A DNA stretch of 64,000 bases from Caenorhabditis remanei (Eukaryota; Nematoda; Chromadorea; Rhabditida; Rhabditidae). The translations under genes and the position numbers were made by a program. The first letter of the stretch is position 1; each line of letters starts with the position of its first letter. The stretch lies in assembly GCF_010183535.1 (NCBI RefSeq), contig NC_071332.1, positions 5,766,001 through 5,830,000 of the forward strand, in the 5' to 3' direction. The notes under the pieces are model-generated. The model was given only the letters and a program-made list of their open reading frames with translations, did no database searches and was not told the DNA's origin. Shown here piece by piece: positions 56,661-64,000 of this stretch.

Positions 56661-57979
56661 CAAAGTATTTTTAGCGACTTCAAATTTCTTTTTGATGAAA
56701 TCTGAGTTTGCAATTCAACTTTTCACCATGCCAGTTAGTGTTAGTCTGTCTGTGTCTCCAGAGGTCCAATGTCTCGTTTGTTCTATTTATTCTGATCCAC
56801 CAATTCCGTTCCTAAATTTATCACGACAATTTTCTAAATACCACTACAAATCAGACCATAAAAAAGTATAGTGTTACACTATCACAGCTTTTCCTTCTCC
56901 CCCCAACTTCTCAATTTCACAAACAAAAACAAGAGACAAAAAGAGAGAATCCAACAAACATTCCGTTCCGTCATTCTTCTTCTCTTCTTCATTTCATCTC
57001 ATCTCACTTTTCAATCCATCCAAAAAAGAAACATTTGTTTCGGATGAATTCCAAAAAGATCGGTCAAGGACGACTCTAAGAAAATCTAGGAGGAAAAAGA
57101 AGTAATGAGAAAGGAAGTTTTTGGGAATAAAAGATTGTTCAAGGTTGGATGGGAATGAAGGAAAAACAATCGTAATTATATGTGATTGGGGAAAAAGAAA
57201 AAAAAATAGGAAAAAAATTGAAGAAGATATCAATTGATAAGGATTATCTAATATGGATGCGGTCTTTTTGAACCGAAAACTGGAAACATTGTGGATTGGA
57301 AAAATTAAGGCAATTATTAATTGGTCAATAATTTACGGTAATTATCAATTTACAAGCTTGTCAGGTTTGAGATCACAAGATCACATTGTCAAAAATGAGT
57401 GTAGCAGGAAGTGCATTTCAATGAAACTAAGATGAAACATTTGAAACTTTCAGTGGAGCTCGATTGCCGAATCTATGAAACTGGAGTCTAACATGATTGT
57501 TGCTGCAAGTGCTCTCTATCAAACCGAGAAAGTTTTTTAGTTGCGGTGGGGTTATATCTTTAAAGAAGATGTACATGTACTCAAGAAAATCCGCTCTACT
57601 GGAACCCGACACAGACTTCAATGAAGCGCGTTTACTGAAACGATGGAACAGTAATACGATGTCAAATTTCTTCAATTCCTCTCCCCTTTATATCTTTGTT
57701 TTCGATAAAACTTAACCTTCCTGTTTTCCGTATTTTTTTGTTCCACAGTCACTTTTAATTCTTCCAACAAAGACAAAAAACCAAACTAAGGCGATCTAAC
57801 CGAGTAAGAAATCGCATTACTTATCTCAAACCACCGCTGTGATTTACTCGGTTTCCCCTACTTTTCTGAGAAGTAACTTCCTTAATCGCATCCGATACTT
57901 CCTTCCAATTTCTTCCTTCCACCTCGGGACAACCAAAAAACATGATGCCCTCCTTCTTCCACTTTGTGATGGTGGTGGT
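56661..57979. other. Intergenic region upstream of the first collagen
   Basis: AT-rich and C/T-rich DNA. A minus-strand frame at 57675-57427 contains two related phrases (LLFHRFSKRASLK and LQFHRFGNRAPLK) reflecting an imprecise DNA duplication (57430-57480 and 57620-57660). It has no splice or family support, so I do not call a gene. Confidence 0.35.
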
Positions 57980-58039
57980 ACCGCCCATCTTTAATGGCAT
58001 GGCATGAATTGACCTTCCGTCGAACTGACTGGTATAAAA
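57980..58039 (+). promoter_or_regulatory. Collagen promoter: ACCGCCCAT box and TATA box
   Basis: accgcccat at 57980-57988 is 100 bases before the ATG, and tataaaa at 58033-58039 is 47 bases before it. The same pair in the same order precedes the second collagen. Confidence 0.6.
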
Positions 58040-58079
58040 GAGAATTCATCAGATGTTTTAGAAGACACAACATCTGAAG

Positions 58080-59016
58080 ATGTTTGAAGAAAAGCTCCTG
58101 GTTGGCGTTGCCACACTCGCCTCGACTGTCGCTGTCATCTCATGTTTGGTAGTTATTCCATCTCTCTACAGTACTATTAATGAGGTTCATGAAGAGGTAA
58201 CATTATTTTATAAGGTATTCTTTCTATTCAACTTTTTAGGTGCTCGATGGCGTAAAGGTATTCCGCGTGGAAACCGATGCGGCTTGGGTTGAGATGCTTG
58301 ACGTCCAAGTGATGGTCAGCCCTCCATCTAAACCAAAAGAAAACCCATTCAACTCTGTATTCCGATCCAAGCGTCAAACCTTCTCCGGTCTCCCATCCTG
58401 GTGCCAATGCGAGCCAGCTAAGCCACGTTGTCCACCAGGTCCACCAGGACCACCAGGTCGCCCAGGACAACGTGGAACTCCAGGAAACCCAGGACCACGT
58501 GGACAAGACAATCATCAAGTTCACGCTCCAATTCAATGCCCACGTCGTGATCCAGGATGCGTCAAGTGTCCAGCCGGACCACCAGGACTATCCGGACCAT
58601 CGGGACAAGCTGGAAGACCAGGACCAGACGGACGTCCAGGGCAACCAGGAAGAAAAGGAAATGACGGAAGACCAGGACAACCAGGATCACAAGGAAATGC
58701 CGGACAACCAGGAAGAGATGGAGGACCAGGACATCCAGGTCATCCAGGAAAAGACGGAAGAAAGGGACGTGGACTTCCAGGACCAGCCGGACGACCAGGA
58801 CAAGCAGGAAAGCAAGGAGCACCAGGTCAACCAGGAAGAAATGGAGAGAGAGGACAAGATGGACAACCAGGACCAGGTGGAAGGCCAGGTCAACCAGGAA
58901 ACAGAGGATCCGATGGACATCCAGGAACTCCAGGAGGTCGTGGTCTTCCAGGACCAGATGCCGCTTATTGTGCATGCCCACCAAGATCATCGGTGTTCGT
59001 CAAAGCCAAACATTAA
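58080..59016 (+). CDS. Cuticle collagen, first of a tandem pair
   Basis: Cuticle collagens are secreted by hypodermis and built into the worm cuticle (family knowledge). Two exons (58080-58196, 58240-59016) give 297 residues. The protein has a hydrophobic N-terminal signal-anchor ([15 protein letters not shown]), a subtilisin-like cleavage site RSKR near residue 85, the cysteine cluster [15 protein letters not shown], a short Gly-X-Y block, the linker [14 protein letters not shown], a long Gly-X-Y block, and the end [11 protein letters not shown]. This is the col-149/col-150 position in C. elegans by memory. The coding sequence uses few codons (gga, cca, caa), typical of high expression. Confidence 0.93.
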
Positions 59017-60086
59017 GAGCTTTTTCATTCAATTCTTCAAAAATGTCATTCTTTTTTATTCTTTACTTCTCAACGTGTATAATAAAGCCTTATTCTTTGA
59101 AAAACTTTGCTTTCTGATGTCACTGGTTTACAGTAGGTCAAAACTTCTCAGGATTTTTGAAATCAAAGAACCGAATTGTTCAGTGTTTTAATTCTTAAAA
59201 ATAGTAAGAGTGATTCCGATGACGTCATCTCGAATACACATGACTTCGGCTCAGCTAACTCCTGTCAATATCATCGCTTTCATCATCGATCTGTCAGTGA
59301 CAGCGAGCCGTCAAGTAGCGTGATCTACAAGACGCATCTTGTGTTATGTCAGACAAGCTTCGCTGTTGGTCAGTCGCATGATATGATCTACAAGCTACGC
59401 GTCGCGGTTTTCCGGCCGCGTTTGCTCATCCGGGTAAACTAATCCATCAGCAAAAAGAGGTGCTCTTCCAGTCTCGCCACATATTCCAACCGAACAACGC
59501 GGTCGGTTGAACCGTTTCACATTTTTCTCGAGTACCGGCAAAACTCAAAAAACCGTATTCTTCTAAAATTGCCATCGCAGACACCCTCTTCAGAAAGTAC
59601 TACTCAGTTACCCTTCAAGTGTTGAAATTCAATGGAACCGACCATAGTCCATGAATTCTTTTTTGTGTATTTCTGCCCAAATTCTCTTCAAATCAAGTAA
59701 CCAAACGATCTAGAAAAAAACCTATCCAACTTAAAATTTCTCTCGAAAAACAGGTCTTCACTTCCTTCTACTTCCTTCTCTTCACTGGACGTTCTTCATC
59801 GTTTTCCGAAAAATCGAAAGTGGTCATTGTGTCATCGAAAAGGGCAATGAAGGACAGAAAAAACCGTTCCCGTCTCTCATTTTCTTTTCTATTACACCTT
59901 ATCAATTTCACCTATCAACGGTTTCGAAAGAGAGAGACGTCAGGGGTCAGGTTGCGCAGAGATGATGATGTGGATTACCAATTAGGTCAGAAACGGAAAG
60001 AAAAACGTTTACGGGTGCAAAACTAAACGTAGTAGAGAGAGTAGAGAAACTTTGGAGAGATGATAAAAGTAAAAAAGATCGTGGGG
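59017..60086. other. Intergenic region between the two collagens
   Basis: About 1.1 kb with no recognised gene. 'gtgatctacaag' and 'tatgatctacaag' recur at about 59320 and 59385, and a CTTCCTTCTACTTCCTTC run lies at about 59760. Confidence 0.35.
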
Positions 60087-60137
60087 ACCGCCCATTTTGC
60101 GCCTGGTGCGGCGACCTTCTCCGGAATACTATATAAA
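60087..60137 (+). promoter_or_regulatory. Collagen promoter: ACCGCCCAT box and TATA box
   Basis: accgcccat at 60087-60095 is 115 bases before the ATG, and tatataaa-type sequence at 60130-60137 is about 70 bases before it. It matches the promoter of the first collagen. Confidence 0.6.
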
Positions 60138-60201
60138 TGAGATATTTGAATCCCCAAAAACTCATCTTTTCGAATTCTACTTTCAAGAAGAATTCAGAGA
60201 A

Positions 60202-61192
60202 ATGTTTGAGGAAAAGCTTCTGGTTGGTATTGCCTCGTTGGCATCTACCATCGCTATTTTGACATGTGTCGTTGTGATTCCAGAGCTTTATTCCACTATC
60301 AATGAGATGCATGATCAGGTTCGTTATTTTCCATAACTTCTGTGTTGAAGTAGATTTCTGGTGAATTTCTGATTCTCAAATTCTTTCGTCATCCTTCAAT
60401 TTCTAACTATTTTAGGTCCTCGATGGCGTCAAAGAATTCCGCGTAGAAACCGATGCCGCTTGGGTTGAGATGCTCGATGTCCAAGTGATGGTTACTCCAC
60501 CATCCCAACCAAAAGTCAACCCATTTACCTCTGTCTTCCGTCAAAAACGTCGTTCCACCTTCTCCGGACTTCCATCCTGGTGCCAATGTGAGCCAACCAA
60601 GCCACGTTGCCCTCCTGGACCACCAGGACCACCAGGACAACCAGGTCATCGCGGAATTCCAGGAATTCCAGGACGCAACGGAAAGGATAACTACAATACA
60701 ATCGCTCCACCAGCTTGCCCAAGACGTGATCCAGAATGTGTGAAGTGTCCAGCGGGACCACCAGGACCATCTGGAGTGTGCGGACAAGTTGGAAGACCAG
60801 GACCAGACGGACGTCCAGGACAACCAGGAAGACGTGGAAATGACGGACGACCAGGACAACCAGGACCACAAGGAAATGCTGGACAACCAGGAAGAGATGG
60901 GCGTCCAGGACAACCAGGACATCCAGGAAAGGATGGAAGAAAGGGACACGGAGCACCAGGAGCACCAGGAAGAGCCGGACAACCAGGACGTGCCGGAGCA
61001 CCAGGACACCCAGGAAAGCCAGGAGAGCAAGGACCACACGGACAATGTGGGCCAGCTGGACATCCAGGACAACAAGGAAACAGAGGATCCGATGGACATC
61101 CAGGAGCTCCAGGAAATCCAGGACAACAAGGAGGAGATGCCGCTTATTGTGCCTGTCCATCAAGATCTGTCATGTTCCTTAAGCGTCATTAG
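60202..61192 (+). CDS. Cuticle collagen, second of a tandem pair
   Basis: Two exons (60202-60318, 60416-61192) give 297 residues; exon 1 has exactly the same length (117 bases) as in the first collagen. Same architecture: signal-anchor [31 protein letters not shown] box, site [20 protein letters not shown], interrupted Gly-X-Y domain, end [10 protein letters not shown]. The two proteins are close paralogues that differ mainly in Gly-X-Y triplets and the termini, so the duplication is old enough for non-coding DNA to have diverged except for the core promoter. Confidence 0.93.
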
Positions 61193-61313
61193 GTCTTATT
61201 TGAACTTCCAACAATTTTTCAATTCAATAATAAGAAAAAAGATCAGATTTATTCTGAAAATAATAAGAAGCAATAAAGCATTACATTTTCCATGCATATT
61301 TTCTTTTCATTCA

Positions 61314-62928
61314 TCAACATTTGACACCAGTAATTTTCTGATACCCGTCATGAATCATTTTCGGTCCTTTCATATTGTGAACTGCGTAGATCAAAGGTTT
61401 CCCTTTCAGACATTTCAGACGAGACGGGATGAGTTCGATAACGTATCGAAGGAGGTGATTGGACCAGTTGATCTGTCTGATTCGTAAAGCTTTGGCAATG
61501 ATTCCAGTCCAAAAAACGTCCTGAAATAGAAAATGATTGTAGTGGAAATACCTATTGAAAGATACCTCAATAATCCATTGGCTGTAGTTTTTAGCCTCCT
61601 CCAACATTCGTGGAATTGCGTTTTTTCCAATTAGATAGATAGGTCCATCGATGTACGGAGGGAAGAATTTTTGAGAGTAAAGAGTCATTGGAACGTACCT
61701 ATAATTGATTGGGATTTTCAGATAGAGAACTAGAAACGCGTCACACAGATAGTTTTGGCTACGAATTCTGGGCGTACTGATCAACTTTAGATAATCTTTT
61801 TTGTAATTGACAACTTTTTGATAACTCTTTTTTGTGATATGCGCACTTGATGATTAGATTAATGAGAGATGCGAAATCTTTTGATTTCTCTGCGTCTCTC
61901 ACATCCGGAGCCATTAAATATTAGAGCGCTATATCTCCAAAACCAGCAGAGCTATCAAAAAGTTTCCAACTACAAAAATGTAGATCTTGACCTCTTTAAC
62001 ATTTTGGTGTTAAAATTCTAGCAAATGAACAACCCGAGACATAAGTCTTCAAAAGTTCAAAAACTTACCATCGATGTTTCTTCTCCCTTACTGGCGGTGA
62101 GTTTTTCCAAATAATTCCACTGATTCCATCCACACTTGCCTGTTTTTTATCACTCAAAGCATCAAATAATCCATCCATATAAACTGCCATATCATCATCA
62201 ATTTTCAGTTGGAAATCAGCAGATTCGCAGAAATTCTGCTTGTAATTCAGGATTGCGTGAACTTTCAAAATCAATAATTCATAAGATTCATAGAGATTCG
62301 TGACAATTATATCATCAAAAACTTCAATTTCTTTCTGAAGAGAATAGTTGAGAAACTGATTTTGAGCTGCTGACACAATGAAGGATATCCGAACGTCGTT
62401 GTTCTGAAAATCAGCTGAAAAATTAGTTTAGTGAGTTTCTGACTTACTTCGACATGCTTTGAGTTGTTGGGGTTAGCCCATGTATCTCGAATCGCTTGAC
62501 GAATTTCAAAATTTCCAGCTGTCGATAATATAGTTATTTGTAGTTTTGTGTTACTGAAAAATTAAATAAAAAATACCAGCTTCATCAGAAAGCCTCTCAC
62601 TTTGTGCATGGCTTCTTAGGAACCGTTAAGAACTGATAAGTATGATTTTGATCTTTGAATTGAGCAACATAAATATTGTTTCTAGCCTCGTTCGTAAGGG
62701 ATTCTGTGATTTGAATTGCAGAAGATTCATTGGAATATTGGCGTATTCGATCGAGATTCAGAAATACTGTTGCATCTGAAAAAGGGAAACATTAATGTGT
62801 TTTTGTTTATTTTATCTATTAAATGTGTTTGAAGTAAACTATTAATTTTTTACAACAATAAGAAGAAAAAACTCACATAAAATAACTGAAACCAGAAGAT
62901 ACTTCCACAAACGGCGGCAAAGATTCAT
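61314..62928 (-). CDS. GT31 family glycosyltransferase (beta-1,3-galactosyltransferase-like)
   Basis: Six exons (62928-62877, 62775-62601, 62553-62448, 62403-62069, 61698-61566, 61520-61314) join in consistent phase. The protein is a type II membrane protein: a short basic cytosolic end (MNLCRRLWK) and a signal-anchor (YLLVSVILYATVFL). The catalytic domain shows FEIRQAIRDTWAN, the metal-binding DDD in LKIDDDMAVYMDG, YVPMTLYSQKFFPPYIDGP and EDVFWTGI, the GT31 series in the expected order. GT31 enzymes act in the Golgi on glycoproteins or glycolipids; the acceptor cannot be told from sequence. Intron 4 (61699-62068) holds a dispersed repeat copy. It may correspond to C. elegans B0024.3. Confidence 0.86.
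61785..62050. repeat. Dispersed repeat copy in GT31 gene intron
   Basis: Phrases 'ttgacaactttttgataactc', 'agagctatcaaaaagtttcc' and 'gcgctatatctccaaaacc', with a weaker hairpin (gagagatgcgaaatc ... gatttctctgcgtctctc, 61862-61899), place this in the same family as 3183 and 32250. Confidence 0.55.
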
Positions 62929-64000
62929 GCATGAATCTGAAAACATATGTACATGTTTAGATGTTGAAAAAGAGAGGAACACTATTGGAAAAGTCCCACA
63001 ATTTATGACAATCAAAACTCAAAGTTCGGAGGAAAAAACAATACACAAGTGTCAATATGATTTTTGAATAAAAATTCAGAGCCAATAAGCTTCACTCGAA
63101 AATATTTTCAGCAGTTTTTCAGAGTTCCTATACATAGTTATCCATATCAGAGAGACGAATAGAAGTCAGACAGTCTGGCTTCTCTGCGTTCTCTAACTTG
63201 CTGAATTTCAGTTACGTTACATACATCTGGATCGGAAAAAACTAGAAGAGTCTAGAATATTTTGAAACCTCCACCAAAACGAAACATCAATTCCTAATGA
63301 CTAATGAGGGAGTGGGCAGAAGATGACTAAATCGGGAGCCAGAGAAAAAGAGAATGCCTAAGAAAAGGACGACGTTGTCGTGGGAGACACATTGTGCTTG
63401 GAACAAGAAGCAGAGACTTCTTCTCACCTGAAGACGTGCCCCGAGAAGCGAGCGGAGAGTGAGACGAAGAATGAAAAGAGAGTGTTTGTTTGGGACGAAA
63501 GGAAAGCAAACTTGCAAATAAACTGCATATCCGGGAAAGAATGTAACTATGTATTGACTGAAAGGATACGTGAACTTTCAGGAGAAGGTTTGTTAAGTCT
63601 ACACACGACGCTGGAATCGATAGTTTTGGGAGATTTAATATTTGTAGGTAGAGCTCTGCTTCAAAATGAAATAATGTCATGTTGGTGTGTTTTGAACTTG
63701 AAATGTGGAGCGTTTAAAAAATTAGTTAAATTTTGTTTCTCTGAGCTGTAACAGAGAATCTCAGATGGATGTTACGTTTTCTGGAACTGATTTTTATTGC
63801 CATTGAGTCGATTCTGATTCCTAATGGTTCTAATCCCGTTAGGTCTGATTTGGACGGTTTTGATTTGCTTACTTCGATTTTAGTTCTAGATTGTACCAGT
63901 TCTAACACGAACAGTTTTAATCCTGCCGGTTTTGAAACGTACCAGTTCTGCTCTAGAAAAACTATGCGAAAATTTCAGATTCTGATCTCAAAAGAATCTT
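62929..64000. other. Right-end intergenic region with a repeat copy
   Basis: Contains a dispersed-family copy at about 63010-63200 with the hairpin gaagtcagacagtctggcttc. From about 63780 onward there are loosely repeated 'gattctgattcc', 'ggttctaatccc' and 'ggttttgatttg' phrases. No gene was recognised. Confidence 0.4.

Noticed and set aside
57427..57675. Minus-strand frame with two related peptide phrases as a small gene
   Set aside because: It is explained by a short imprecise DNA duplication; no splice sites or family match support it.
58228..61163. Long minus-strand open frames antisense to both collagens
   Set aside because: They are mirror products of the biased Gly-Pro-X codons and have no independent start or splice context.
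63820..63850. B-box-like ggttctaatcc as a tRNA gene
   Set aside because: No A box or cloverleaf can be drawn around it, and similar 'ggttct' phrases repeat through the surrounding low-complexity DNA.

Overview
This window is nuclear DNA from a Caenorhabditis nematode that is probably not C. elegans itself. It has short introns (about 45-60 bases) with TTTTCAG acceptors, AT-rich intergenic DNA, spliced-leader-type acceptors directly before start codons, and nematode gene families such as cuticle collagens, receptor guanylyl cyclases, FBA_2 F-box proteins and DUF3557. Most conserved genes match what I recall of the C. elegans chromosome V neighbourhood named B0024 (crm-1, an SRD5A3-like gene, gna-1, PUS7, ASPSCR1, trx-2, gcy-6, che-12, two collagens, a GT31 gene). 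Lineage-specific F-box, DUF3557, PTP-like and transposon DNA has been inserted between them. Exon models below come from splice sites, reading-frame phase and protein family motifs read by eye, with no alignment run.

Layout. 1-2591: no recognised gene. 2592-6932 (+): a CRIM1/crm-1-type transmembrane protein with VWC and antistasin cysteine modules, carrying several apparent frame disruptions, next to a 100-N gap (6943-7042). 7425-8504 (-): SRD5A3-like polyprenol reductase, divergent from a probable three-gene run on + (gna-1, PUS7, ASPSCR1/TUG) at 9094-14118. 14272-14798 (-): mitochondrial thioredoxin trx-2, convergent with that run. 15500-17037 (+): F-box protein. 17392-17870 (-): acyl-CoA dehydrogenase pseudogene. 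19645-21926 (+): DUF3557 protein. 22238-26744 (+): receptor guanylyl cyclase, gcy-6-like. 27983-36255 (+): che-12/crescerin (TOGARAM1), 20 exons, with a possible internal alternative first exon. 36881-38247 (-): secreted, possibly GPI-anchored protein of unknown family.

38.2-51.4 kb is an accessory block: five tandem F-box/FBA_2 paralogues, all on the minus strand, all with four exons in identical phases, interleaved with a mariner-like relic, several TA-flanked inverted-repeat elements and CT-rich minisatellite DNA. 51863-52992 (+) is a PTP-domain gene lacking the WPD loop and carrying an in-frame TGA. 54923-56660 is a 1.74-kb near-perfect palindrome. 58080-61192 holds two tandem paralogous cuticle collagens with matching promoter elements, followed by a GT31 glycosyltransferase on the minus strand (61314-62928).

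Functionally the conserved genes are mostly housekeeping (UDP-GlcNAc synthesis, tRNA pseudouridylation, dolichol synthesis, mitochondrial redox) or neuron/cilium and cuticle genes (gcy-6, che-12, crm-1, collagens). I did not find a clearly new molecular system. The best leads are a paired AGGTCA-like promoter element shared by the F-box paralogues, a possibly myristoylated short che-12 isoform, clustered frame disruptions confined to crm-1, the large palindrome, and a dispersed repeat family that carries a GC-rich hairpin.
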